64,000 bases of DNA from Jejuia sp047345485. GTDB taxonomy: Bacteria > Bacteroidota > Bacteroidia > Flavobacteriales > Flavobacteriaceae. Of the stretch, positions 38,395 through 47,014 are shown piece after piece. The stretch spans positions 186,001 through 250,000 of the forward strand of contig NZ_JBLFEN010000005.1 in assembly GCF_047345485.1 (NCBI RefSeq). The letters run 5' to 3'. Both the position numbers and the translations under genes were made by a program. How positions within the stretch are numbered: the stretch's first letter is position 1; every line of letters begins with the position of its first letter. The notes under the pieces were generated by a model. That model was given only the letters and a program-made list of their open reading frames with translations. It was not told where the DNA came from and did no database searches.

Positions 38395-38733
38395 ATGAAA
38401 AGCACCAATTTATATAAAGGGAGTTTAACAACCATTATTTTAAAACTTTTAAACGAAAATGATAAAATGTATGGCTATCAAATTACGCAAAAAGTTAAAG
38501 AAATTACTAAAGGTGAACTTAATATTACAGAGGGTGCATTATACCCATCCTTACATAAATTAGAGGCAGAAGGTTTTCTTGATGTTGAGTTTGCTAAAGT
38601 AAATAATAGAATGCGAAAATATTATAAACTTACAGAATTAGGCACACAAGAAACAGTAATTAAGTTGGCAGAATTAGAAGATTACATTAGTACAATGCGT
38701 GCTTTAGTTAATCCTAAATTTAGAATGGGATAA
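38395..38733 (+). CDS. PadR family transcriptional regulator
   Basis: A 112-residue winged-helix repressor. The segment LTTIILKLLNENDKMYGYQITQKV followed by ITEGALYPSLHKLEAEGFL and MRKYYKLTELG is the standard PadR DNA-binding domain with recognition helix and wing. The start is the ATG at 38395; a TTG at 38365 lies within the promoter box. A palindrome at 38327-38362 overlaps the promoter, so autorepression is likely. The next gene starts at its stop codon and is the expected target. Confidence 0.93.
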   Translation: MKSTNLYKGSLTTIILKLLNENDKMYGYQITQKVKEITKGELNITEGALYPSLHKLEAEGFLDVEFAKVNNRMRKYYKLTELGTQETVIKLAELEDYISTMRALVNPKFRMG

Positions 38734-39425
38734 TGAAGAAACTTGATAAAAGTGAAATAGAAAAACTTTACACTTTTACCAGAACACATTATGTAGAATG
38801 GTATGATGTTCAAACTGAATTGGTAGATCATTTAGCAAACGGTATTGAAAGTCAATGGAAAAAAAATAGTAGTCTTGTATTTGATGATGCCTTAAACATA
38901 GAATTTAAAAAATTCGGAATCTTTGGATTTTCAGAATTGGTTGAAAATAAAGAAAAAGCATTACACAAATACTACAGGAACTTAGTGTTTAAAGAATTAA
39001 AAAGGCATCTAAAATTACCAAATCTTTTTTTAATAATGCTTTCAGTTTATGCACTAAAAGCACTTTTAAATGTTTTTGAAAATAAAGATTATGTAACTAT
39101 TACTTTTATTTTATTAATTCTTGTATATAGTTCATTTCATTTGTATAAGGCCAAAAAAACAATTAAAAATCGATACAAGACAACAGGAAAAAAATGGCTT
39201 TTTGATGTTTCTATAATGCAACTAGGTGGTTTTATTCATTTATCGTTTCTTTTAATTCAAATCCCAAATTTCAAAGACTATTTAATGCTTCAAACTAACA
39301 TTGGAGGGCTTGTATTTTCAATAGTTTTTGTGTCTTATATCATGATAATTTACATTTCTTCGTGCGTAGTTCCAAAAATTATAGAAGAAAATATGAAAAA
39401 ACGCTATCAAGATTTATATTTTTAA
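38733..39425 (+). CDS. PadR-associated membrane protein, unknown function
   Basis: A 230-residue protein. The first 85 residues are charged and helical, with a repeat-like WYDVQTELVDHLANGIE stretch recalling the helical HAAS-type domain seen next to PadR genes. Four membrane helices follow (about 95-112, 118-135, 160-180, 190-212). Its start overlaps the PadR stop by one base, a classic PadR-plus-partner arrangement. The function is unknown; sensing or signalling at the membrane is only a guess. Confidence 0.75.
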   Translation: MKKLDKSEIEKLYTFTRTHYVEWYDVQTELVDHLANGIESQWKKNSSLVFDDALNIEFKKFGIFGFSELVENKEKALHKYYRNLVFKELKRHLKLPNLFLIMLSVYALKALLNVFENKDYVTITFILLILVYSSFHLYKAKKTIKNRYKTTGKKWLFDVSIMQLGGFIHLSFLLIQIPNFKDYLMLQTNIGGLVFSIVFVSYIMIIYISSCVVPKIIEENMKKRYQDLYF

Positions 39426-39495
39426 TAAAATCTGTAACATTTCTTACTATTTTTACACTAACATCAAAAACTCACATTAATCAAAACATTAACAC

Positions 39496-39897
39496 ATGAA
39501 AAACTTATTATTAGTATTCGTTTTAGTATTTACAATTTCTATAAACGCGCAAGAGGATGCAGCATTTAAATCTGAAACTATTGAGTTTATAAAAATTACT
39601 GGTGCTACTAAGGCTTTTGATGACGCTATAGACCAAATTGGCAATATGGTATCACAAGACAACAAAGAGGCTTATAAAAAAGAAGCAGTCGCTACTTTAG
39701 ACGAGCTTTACAATGATATGGCTACTTTGTATATGGAAGAATTTACAAGAGAAGAGATTAAAGCATTAGTAGCATTTTATAAAACCGATTTAGGTAAAAA
39801 ATTAGCAGGTAAACAAGTTACATTAGCACAAAAAGGTATGATGATGGGACAATCTTGGGGTATGAAGGTACAAGGGATTGCTCAAAAGTATAACTAA
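39496..39897 (+). CDS. DUF2059 family exported protein
   Basis: A 133-residue protein with a cleavable signal peptide (residues 1-18, ending INAQ). The body matches DUF2059: LYMEEFTREEIKALVAFYKTDLGKKLAGK is its characteristic helical segment. Its location is periplasmic or outer-membrane associated; the function is unknown. It is followed 12 bases later by the DUF5687 permease gene. Confidence 0.87.
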   Translation: MKNLLLVFVLVFTISINAQEDAAFKSETIEFIKITGATKAFDDAIDQIGNMVSQDNKEAYKKEAVATLDELYNDMATLYMEEFTREEIKALVAFYKTDLGKKLAGKQVTLAQKGMMMGQSWGMKVQGIAQKYN

Positions 39898-39909
39898 AAT
39901 GCTAAGTTT

Positions 39910-41388
39910 ATGATTAAGCATTTCTTAAATTTAGAATGGAAAGCGTTTTTTAGGTCGGCTAGCTTTGGTAAAAGCTTAGGAGTAAAAATTTTAATGGGCT
40001 TTTTTGCAGTCTATTTTATACTTATTTTTTTAGGTGTAGGTTTTGCGTTATATCCTGGATTAAAGAAGTTATACCCAGAACAAGACCCGCTAAAAATTGT
40101 AAATAGCTATTTATTTTTCTGGATTTTAGGCGATTTATTATTTCGTTTTTTCTTTCAAAAACTTCCAGTAATGAGTGTTAAACCACTACTTACACTACCT
40201 ATTAGCAGAAGCAAAGTGGTAAATTTTGTACTTGGTAAGGCAGCAATATCGTTTTTTAACGTTTTGCCTTTGTTTGCCATTATTCCATTTGGTGCCATAC
40301 TCCTTTTTAATGATTACCCTGCAAGTGCTGTTTTAATTTGGATGTTGGCATTAGTATTAACAACACTTGTTATAAACTTCTTAAATTTTATTATTGAAAG
40401 TTTTTCAGCAGAAACTGAATTGTCTTTTCTACCAGTAATAGTGCTTACAGGTGGTTTGTTTGCTTTAAATTATTTTGAAATTGTTTCATTCAAAAACGTA
40501 ATAGGTAACGTATACAATGCTATTTATGATACACCGCTACTAATAATAGCTCTTGTGGTTTTGCTGGTCATTATGTATGGCTTTAATTTTAAATTACTTC
40601 ATAAAAAACTCTTTTTAGATAGTGGTTTAAAAACTGAAGTAAAAGAAGTAAATGCCTCGAACTTAGAATGGACTAAGAATTTTGGAGATATTGCACCGTT
40701 TATGCAGTTAGACTTACGATTAATATGGCGAAATAAACGCACAAAATCTTCAGTATGGATGCTAGCATTGGGGCTTTTATACGGCTTGGTGTTTTATCCA
40801 AATCCTACGTACAGTAATATGCCATTCTTTTTTGTGTTTATCGGTATATTTTCAACAGGTGTTTTTTTAATAAACTTCGGTCAGTTTGTGCCAGCTTGGG
40901 ATAGTGGCTACTATAAATTATTAATGAGTCAAAATATTAAGTACGAGCAATATTTAAAGTCAAAATTCACACTAATGGCCTTAAGCGTTGTGTTACTTTT
41001 TGTGTTGGGCATACCGTATGTGTATTTTGGTTGGAAAGTTTTGTTTGCACATTTTGCCGCGGCCATTTATAACATAGGCATTAATACACATGTAATTTTA
41101 TGGGGTGGCTCTTTTAATAGAAAGAAGATTGATTTAAGTCAAAAAGCAGCATTTAATTATCAAGGTACAGGTGCTGTACAGTGGCTTATTGGGATACCAT
41201 TATTACTTATACCTATGGCACTTTTTGGAATTTTAAACTGGTTATTAAGTTTTGAAATTGCATGCATTTTACTTATAATATTGGGCGTTTTAGGTATTGT
41301 TTTTCATCAAAAATTGATGAGGTACATTACAGAGAAATATTCAGAATCAAAATATAAAATGATTAATGCTTTCGATCAAGAACATTAA
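39910..41388 (+). CDS. DUF5687 family ABC transporter permease-like protein
   Basis: A 492-residue inner-membrane protein with about twelve helices in two halves, of the Bacteroidota family DUF5687. It is followed after nine bases by an ABC ATPase gene, so the pair most likely forms one ABC transporter, with this protein as the membrane part. The substrate is unknown. Confidence 0.82.
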   Translation: MIKHFLNLEWKAFFRSASFGKSLGVKILMGFFAVYFILIFLGVGFALYPGLKKLYPEQDPLKIVNSYLFFWILGDLLFRFFFQKLPVMSVKPLLTLPISRSKVVNFVLGKAAISFFNVLPLFAIIPFGAILLFNDYPASAVLIWMLALVLTTLVINFLNFIIESFSAETELSFLPVIVLTGGLFALNYFEIVSFKNVIGNVYNAIYDTPLLIIALVVLLVIMYGFNFKLLHKKLFLDSGLKTEVKEVNASNLEWTKNFGDIAPFMQLDLRLIWRNKRTKSSVWMLALGLLYGLVFYPNPTYSNMPFFFVFIGIFSTGVFLINFGQFVPAWDSGYYKLLMSQNIKYEQYLKSKFTLMALSVVLLFVLGIPYVYFGWKVLFAHFAAAIYNIGINTHVILWGGSFNRKKIDLSQKAAFNYQGTGAVQWLIGIPLLLIPMALFGILNWLLSFEIACILLIILGVLGIVFHQKLMRYITEKYSESKYKMINAFDQEH

Positions 41389-41397
41389 ATTAAAGCT

Positions 41398-42093
41398 ATG
41401 ATAACAACATCAAATTTATCAAAAACCTATAGTGGAAATAAAGTATTGCACATAGAAAACTTAGATATCCCAAAAGGACAAAGTTTTGGATTAGTAGGTA
41501 ATAATGGCGCTGGTAAAACTACATATTTTAGTTTGTTGCTAGATTTAATTCAACCTACTACGGGGCGAATTGTATCCAATAATATACAAGTGAATAAAAG
41601 CGAAGCTTGGAAACCCTTTACATCGGCCTTTATTGATGAAAGCTTTTTGATTGGGTATTTAACACCTGAAGAGTATTTTTATTTTGTTGGCGAATTACGC
41701 GGACAAAATAAAGCTGATGTTAATACTTTTGTAAATCAGTTTGAAGATTTTTTTCATGGTGAAATATTAGGGAAGAAAAAATATTTACGCGATTTAAGTA
41801 AAGGGAATCAGAAAAAAGCAGGTATTGTTGCTGCACTTATAGGAAACCCCGAAGTGGTAATTTTAGATGAGCCATTTGCAAATTTAGACCCAACAACGCA
41901 AATTAGATTAAAAAGTATTGTGAAGGATTTGGCTGAAACCAGAGGCGTTACCGTTTTAATTTCTAGTCATGATTTATTGCATGTTACCGATGTTTGTGAG
42001 CGTATTGTTGTACTAGAAAAAGGTGAAGTAGTAAAGGATTTAGTGACTAATACAGCTACCTTAAAGGAGTTGGAAGCGCATTTTGCGAATTAA
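41398..42093 (+). CDS. ABC transporter ATP-binding protein
   Basis: A 231-residue ATPase: Walker A GNNGAGKTT (about residues 37-45), the signature LSKGNQKKAG, and Walker B VVILDEPFANLD, then ISSHDLLHV with the switch histidine. It energises the DUF5687 permease encoded immediately upstream. A terminator-like hairpin follows at 42162-42178. Confidence 0.93.
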   Translation: MITTSNLSKTYSGNKVLHIENLDIPKGQSFGLVGNNGAGKTTYFSLLLDLIQPTTGRIVSNNIQVNKSEAWKPFTSAFIDESFLIGYLTPEEYFYFVGELRGQNKADVNTFVNQFEDFFHGEILGKKKYLRDLSKGNQKKAGIVAALIGNPEVVILDEPFANLDPTTQIRLKSIVKDLAETRGVTVLISSHDLLHVTDVCERIVVLEKGEVVKDLVTNTATLKELEAHFAN

Positions 42094-42161
42094 GTATTGA
42101 TTAAAAAATTAGAAAAAAGATACAAGTTATCTATTATTAAAAAGGCAATACAAAGCAGTGT

Positions 42162-42178
42162 AAAAACGAGTCGTTTTT
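42162..42178. terminator. Terminator-like hairpin, tandem copy 1
   Basis: AAAAACG-AGT-CGTTTTT with a T run to the right. It lies between the convergent ABC ATPase gene and the first lipoprotein gene and could serve both. The stem is AT-rich, so its strength is doubtful. Confidence 0.55.
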
Positions 42179-42215
42179 TCATAATATAAAAGAATTAATA
42201 TGTTAATAGTTTATG

Positions 42216-42746
42216 TTATGGGATGTATCTCATATCGAAACGGCCATTTGTGATATTTATAGTTTCGCAATTATCGGTAACTGTTGTAAATTCAAAAGTT
42301 CCCGATATGGTATAATTAACTTGGTCTATTTTAGTAAAAGTTATTCTTCCTTCAAAGGTGTCCTCAAATTCATAAATACATGTCAATTGATTTATTATTT
42401 TAGAATAGCCCGCTTTATATAAATCATTTTTAAAAGAATATTCTTGACCCTCAATTAAAGGATCAACAAGATTAAAAGCAACGCTTTCATTTGAGTTGGT
42501 ACTAACTTCTATGGTAGCGCTCAATTGTAGCTGACCTTGTTGATAAATTGCTGATAGATTACTTGTATTAGTTACTTTAAATATTTCTCCATTAATTAAA
42601 CACCCAAAGGTATTCTCACCAGTTTGTGTTTCAGGTGGTAATTGGTCTATAGGGTCGGTAATAGTGTCATCATCATTTTTACAACTTGTGGCACTTAGCA
42701 TACATATGCTTAATACTACTGTTGCAATTCGTTTTATGTTTTTCAT
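42216..42746 (-). CDS. Small lipoprotein, DUF6252-like, tandem copy 1
   Basis: A 176-residue protein with a lipoprotein signal (SATSCKND, Cys at about residue 22), a DPIDQLPPETQTGENTFG linker, and a beta-rich body ending YTISGTFEFTTVTDNCETIN. The ISGTFxF and ITxGRFD motifs resemble the Bacteroidota family DUF6252. Most likely exposed at the outer membrane or periplasm; the function is unknown. Copy 2 at 42997 shares the signal peptide and linker almost exactly, but the middle has diverged. Confidence 0.75.
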   Translation of the reverse strand: MKNIKRIATVVLSICMLSATSCKNDDDTITDPIDQLPPETQTGENTFGCLINGEIFKVTNTSNLSAIYQQGQLQLSATIEVSTNSNESVAFNLVDPLIEGQEYSFKNDLYKAGYSKIINQLTCIYEFEDTFEGRITFTKIDQVNYTISGTFEFTTVTDNCETINITNGRFDMRYIP

Positions 42747-42942
42747 AGTAATTGGGGTTTACAAATTTTCATATAAATGTAAGAAAAAAAACAGGACATT
42801 GTATGCGTACTTCTACCTACATTTGTGCAAAAAGCTAAATTCAACGTTTAGTTAATACGGGAAAACTGTAAAATGATTTTTTAAAAAATATGCTAAAAAG
42901 ATTACAAGTTATTTATTATTAAAAGGCAATACAAAGCAGTGT

Positions 42943-42959
42943 AAAAACGAGTCGTTTTT
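42943..42959. terminator. Terminator-like hairpin, tandem copy 2
   Basis: The same AAAAACG-AGT-CGTTTTT hairpin as in copy 1, just after the stop of the second lipoprotein gene read on the minus strand. On the plus strand it lies about 120 bases after a TACATTTG box at 42818. Confidence 0.55.
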
Positions 42960-42996
42960 TCATAATTTAAAAGAATTAATATGTTAATAGTTTATT

Positions 42997-43515
42997 TTAT
43001 GGTGTGTATTTTACATCGAACCGACCTTCTGTAATTTTTACATCCTCACAATTATCAGCCACTGTTGAAAATTCAAATGTTCCTGACAATATAAAATTTT
43101 GATTGTCTACATTAGAAAACATAATTGAACCCTGATATGCATCTTCTATATCATATTTACATTTATCTATAATATTAAAATCCGTATATTTTGAAAGCTT
43201 TACTAAGCTATAAGAAACATTTTTCTCTAAAGGCCCTCCAACAAACATGGTAATATCAATATCAATTTCATCATTTGTTAGCCCTCCCCCTAATTGCAAT
43301 TGGTTTTGCTGATATATTGCAGTTATCTTTCTTGTATTGGTAACAGCAACAGCATCTCCATTAACCAAATATCCAAACGTATTCTCTCCTGTTTGGGTTG
43401 CTGGGGGTAGTTGGTCTATAGGGTCGGTAATAGTGTCATCATCTTTTTTACAACTTGTAGCACTTAGTATACATATGCTTAATGCTATAGTTGTAATTCG
43501 TTTTATGTTTTTCAT
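42997..43515 (-). CDS. Small lipoprotein, DUF6252-like, tandem copy 2
   Basis: A 172-residue paralogue of the gene at 42216. The signal peptide with SATSCKKD, the proline-rich linker and the C-terminal LSGTFEFSTVADNCED with GRFDVKY are conserved. The central region (about residues 60-120) is quite different, which looks like diversifying evolution or relaxed constraint. Function unknown. Confidence 0.75.
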   Translation of the reverse strand: MKNIKRITTIALSICILSATSCKKDDDTITDPIDQLPPATQTGENTFGYLVNGDAVAVTNTRKITAIYQQNQLQLGGGLTNDEIDIDITMFVGGPLEKNVSYSLVKLSKYTDFNIIDKCKYDIEDAYQGSIMFSNVDNQNFILSGTFEFSTVADNCEDVKITEGRFDVKYTP

Positions 43516-43712
43516 AGCTATTGGGGTTTACAAATTTTAATATAAATGTAAGAAAAAAAAACAGGACATTGTATACGTACTTCTAACTACATTTGTGCAA
43601 AAAGCTAAATTTGACGTTTAGTTAATACAGGAAAACCGTAAAATACTTTTTAAAAAAACATGTTAAAAAGGCTATAAGTTATCTATTATTAAAAGGCAAT
43701 ACAAAGCACTGT

Positions 43713-43729
43713 AAAAACGAGTCGTTTTT
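43713..43729. terminator. Terminator-like hairpin, tandem copy 3
   Basis: Third occurrence of AAAAACG-AGT-CGTTTTT, beside the broken third gene copy. The hairpin is unchanged although the gene has decayed. Confidence 0.5.
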
Positions 43730-43766
43730 TCATAATTTTAAAGAATTAATATGTTAATAGTTTATG

Positions 43767-44044
43767 TTATGGGATATATCTCATATCGAAACGGCCATTT
43801 GTGATATTTATAGTTTCGCAATTATCATTTATGGATGAGAATTGGAAAATACCTGAAATCGTATAGTTGATTTGATCTATTTTAGTAAAAGTTATTCTTC
43901 CTTCAAGGTATCCTCAAATTTATAAATACATGTCAATTGATTTATTATTTTAGAATAGCCCGCTTTATATAAATCATTTTTAAAAGAGTATTCTTGACTT
44001 TCATTTAAAGGACTTACCAAGTTAAAGCTATGCGCTCATTTAGC
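43767..44044 (-). pseudogene. Truncated, frameshifted third lipoprotein copy
   Basis: Read on the minus strand, the C-terminal part is preserved up to the stop at 43769-43767, with YTISGIFQFS and NCETINITNGRFDMRYIP. Compared with copy 1, one T is missing where copy 1 reads GACACCTTTGAAGGA, which breaks the frame. Homology ends near 44044, so the signal peptide and linker are absent. It cannot make a lipoprotein. Confidence 0.85.
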
Positions 44045-44229
44045 TACTACTTGCTCCTAATCTAGGAGCATTAGAATCTCTTAATATCATTATCCATTTT
44101 AAAAACGAAAATAGTTTAACTGGGCTTTATGGTATCAAAACAACATATAAAAGTTTGGCATTACATATTGATGATAAAAATGCATTTAAAGATAGAATAG
44201 ACAATACTATGCTTAATGATAAATTATAG
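44044..44229 (+). pseudogene. Orphan C-terminal gene fragment
   Basis: An open frame on the plus strand without a usable start, reading ESLNIIIHFKNENSLTGLYG, then KSLALHIDDKNAFKDRID, ending at TAG 44227-44229. The composition looks coding rather than random, and it begins exactly where homology to the third lipoprotein copy ends. It is probably the tail of a gene cut off by the rearrangement. I cannot identify the parent family. Confidence 0.4.
44052..44070. repeat. Perfect 8-bp inverted repeat at the rearrangement junction
   Basis: TGCTCCTA (44052-44059) and TAGGAGCA (44063-44070) around ATC. It sits at the border between the truncated lipoprotein copy and the orphan gene fragment and has no T run, so it does not look like a terminator. 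Confidence 0.55.
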
Positions 44230-44450
44230 CTAATTGTTATTTTTTTTGTTGAAAATGCTTTTGGGTTTTGTTTAATTAGTAAATTACAATATATCTAGCT
44301 TTACCCTTGTATTTTTAAAATTTTATAAGTGGAGTACCCTTCAAATTCCACAACATTTTACAACATAATCGAAAAAGATGTTTATTTTTACCCCACTTGC
44401 ATACTATATGTAAGTGTTTGTAGTTATATATTACACCAAATAAATAGGTA
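44230..44450. other. Intergenic region before sprE, no gene seen
   Basis: About 220 bases of AT-rich DNA. Open frames here are short shadows. The region must hold the sprE promoter; a partial match TAnnnnGTGTTTG lies around 44408-44420, but I see no convincing box. Confidence 0.5.
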
Positions 44451-47003
44451 TTGAAAACACTTTTAAAACCAGCAGTTTTAGTTCTTATAAGCATTATTGC
44501 TATAACAAGTTGTTCACGCAAAAAAAATACGTTTTTAAGTAGAAACGTTCATGCAGTAACTGCGGAATACAACGCGCTATTTAATGGATACAACGCGTTA
44601 GAACAAGGTAGAACGTCTCTTAATGCGAGCTATGAAGACGATTATTGGGCGGTTTTACCTATTGAGCGTATGCAAATTGATGAGGATATTATTTTGCCTG
44701 GGCAATCTAAAAACGAAAACTTTACAAGAGCAGAAGAAAAGGCTGCTAAAGCTATACAAAAACATAGTATGAATATAGAAAGTAAGGAGTATAATCCACA
44801 AATGGATGAAGCCTACTTACTTTTGGGGAAAGCGCGGTATTTCGATCAGCGTTTTGTACCTGCTTTACAAGCGTTCAATTATATTTTATACAAATATCCA
44901 GCAAGTGATAAAATAAATCAAGCTAAGGTATGGCGCGAGAAAACTAATATTCGTTTAGATAACGATGATTTGGCAATTAAAAATTTAAAACGCCTTTTAA
45001 AACAAGAAGATTTAGAGGGGCAGGATTTGGCCGATGCTACGTCTATGTTGGCACAAGCTTATATTAATACAAAAATTATTGATACTGCAATAACACAATT
45101 AGAAATTGCAGCTAATGCTACAAAAAGTAATGATGAACGTGGGCGCTACCGTTTTATACAAGGGCAACTCTATAACAATTTAGGATATAAAGATAGCGCA
45201 AATATGGTGTTTGATAAGGTTATTGAGCTTAACAGAAAAACACCACGCATTTATATGATTAGTGCACACCTTGAGAAAATTAAAAACTTTGATTATGAGA
45301 ATGGTGACAAGTTAGTATTATCAGAACTTTTAGAGGATTTAGAAACAAATAGAGAGAATCGTCCGTTTTTAGATAAAATTTATCATAGTATAGGCGTACA
45401 TCATTTAAAAAATGGTTCGGTAGAACTGGCATCACGATATTTTAATAAATCTTTACGAACAAACACAAGAAATGAACAATTAAAAGCAAGGAATTATGAA
45501 ATTTTAGGTGATGTTACTTTTGACAAAAGAATATACGCAGATGCAGGAGCATATTATGATAGTACCTTAGCAAACCTAAAGCTAAATTCTAAACCCTACA
45601 GAACCATAAAGCGTAAGCGCGATAATTTAGAAGATGTTATTTATTACGAAGGTGTTGCAAAAGTTGATGATAGTATTTTACACTTGGTAAATTTATCGGA
45701 TGCTGAAAAGCTTATTTATTTTGAAACCTTTACCGAAGCTTTAAAAGTTAAAGCTGAAGAAGCTGCCAAAAAGGAAGAGGCTTTAAAGCGTAACACAGGT
45801 TTAGCTACTGTAAACACAAAAATTGGCACTAGAAACACAAGTGTGGGAGTGCCTGGAAAAGCAGCTGGATTTTATTTTTACAATCCTACCACAGTTGCTT
45901 TTGGAAAAAATGAATTTATAAAAGTTTGGGGAGATAGAGCTTTGGAAGATAATTGGAGATGGGCTAATAAAGCATTTTCTGTAGGAGGAAATACAGCTTC
46001 TGTTGCTGATATTGCAACTAATGCTTCAGAAGAAGAACGGTTTGATCCACAGTTTTATATTTCAAAAATACCCTCAGAAACAAAAGTTGTTGATAGTATA
46101 TCAAAAGAACGTAACTATGCGTATTATCAATTAGGGCTTATTTATAAAGAGAAGTTTAAAGAATATAATTTAGCTAAAGATAAATTTAAAGACGTATTAA
46201 ATAGTAATCCTGAAGAACGTTTAGTGTTACCTTCAAAATATAACTTATATAAAATTTATGAAGCACTGGGAGAAAACGATGAAGCTACTATTGCAAAAAA
46301 CGATATTGTTTCCAGTTATCCAGAGAGTAGATATGCGTCCATATTAACGAATCCAGATGCGGTGTCTGATAAAGACGAAAATAGTCCGTTGGTGCTATAT
46401 GAAAACCTATACGAAGTTCATCTAGCTCAAAACTATGAGGAGGTTATAAAAAATGGTGAGACATATATAAAAACGTTTGATGGTGAGCCTATTGTACCAA
46501 AATTTGAGCTACTTAAAGCTACAGCTACAGGACGATTATTTGGTTTTGATGCTTATAAAAAAGCAATTAATTATATTGCTGTAACTTATGCTAATACGCC
46601 CGAAGGGCAACAAGCGCAACGAATGGCTAATGACATGCTACCAAAATTAGAATCTAATGCGTTTGTTAATGATAGTATTTCAAACAAATTTAAGGTTATA
46701 TTTAAGTTTGATAGAAAAAGCACCGAAACCATAAATACGTTTAAAACTACTTTGGATGAAGTTTTAAAAAATGTTAAGTATTACGACTTAAAAAGTTCGG
46801 TTGATGTTTACGATACAAATACTACCTTTGTAGTAGTGCATGGTTTAAAAAATGAGCAAGTAGCACAAACGTTTAACCAAATACTTATAGAAGAAGATGT
46901 AAATAAAATACATGAACCATTTTTTGTAGCATCTTCAACAAATTATCAAATATTTCAAATACATAAAAACCTAGATACCTACTTAAACTTGAATAATCAG
47001 TAA
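44451..47003 (+). CDS. sprE: Gliding motility / type IX secretion TPR lipoprotein SprE (PorW)
   Basis: An 850-residue lipoprotein: signal peptide with lipobox ITSCSRKK (Cys at about residue 21), then tetratricopeptide-like helical repeats through most of the length (for example AYLLLGKARYFDQRFVPALQAFNYILYKYP). I recognise SprE/PorW, a component needed for type IX secretion and gliding in Bacteroidota. The start is TTG at 44451; no upstream ATG exists. The bactofilin and ATP synthase genes follow, as I recall from other Flavobacteriaceae. Confidence 0.87.
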   Translation: MKTLLKPAVLVLISIIAITSCSRKKNTFLSRNVHAVTAEYNALFNGYNALEQGRTSLNASYEDDYWAVLPIERMQIDEDIILPGQSKNENFTRAEEKAAKAIQKHSMNIESKEYNPQMDEAYLLLGKARYFDQRFVPALQAFNYILYKYPASDKINQAKVWREKTNIRLDNDDLAIKNLKRLLKQEDLEGQDLADATSMLAQAYINTKIIDTAITQLEIAANATKSNDERGRYRFIQGQLYNNLGYKDSANMVFDKVIELNRKTPRIYMISAHLEKIKNFDYENGDKLVLSELLEDLETNRENRPFLDKIYHSIGVHHLKNGSVELASRYFNKSLRTNTRNEQLKARNYEILGDVTFDKRIYADAGAYYDSTLANLKLNSKPYRTIKRKRDNLEDVIYYEGVAKVDDSILHLVNLSDAEKLIYFETFTEALKVKAEEAAKKEEALKRNTGLATVNTKIGTRNTSVGVPGKAAGFYFYNPTTVAFGKNEFIKVWGDRALEDNWRWANKAFSVGGNTASVADIATNASEEERFDPQFYISKIPSETKVVDSISKERNYAYYQLGLIYKEKFKEYNLAKDKFKDVLNSNPEERLVLPSKYNLYKIYEALGENDEATIAKNDIVSSYPESRYASILTNPDAVSDKDENSPLVLYENLYEVHLAQNYEEVIKNGETYIKTFDGEPIVPKFELLKATATGRLFGFDAYKKAINYIAVTYANTPEGQQAQRMANDMLPKLESNAFVNDSISNKFKVIFKFDRKSTETINTFKTTLDEVLKNVKYYDLKSSVDVYDTNTTFVVVHGLKNEQVAQTFNQILIEEDVNKIHEPFFVASSTNYQIFQIHKNLDTYLNLNNQ

Positions 47004-47014
47004 ACCCAAATATT

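Larger units (their letters stand above)
42113..44044. repeat. Three tandem copies of a ~775-bp segment, decaying
   Basis: The same block (hairpin, minus-strand lipoprotein gene, upstream region) recurs three times. The hairpins at 42162, 42943 and 43713 give spacings of 781 and 770 bases. Copies one and two hold intact genes; copy three is frameshifted and stops matching near 44044. The copies have clearly diverged, so the duplication is old. Confidence 0.85.

Noticed and set aside
42113..44044. CRISPR-like array
   Set aside because: The repeat period is about 775 bases and the repeated part contains a gene. There are no short regular repeats with unique spacers.
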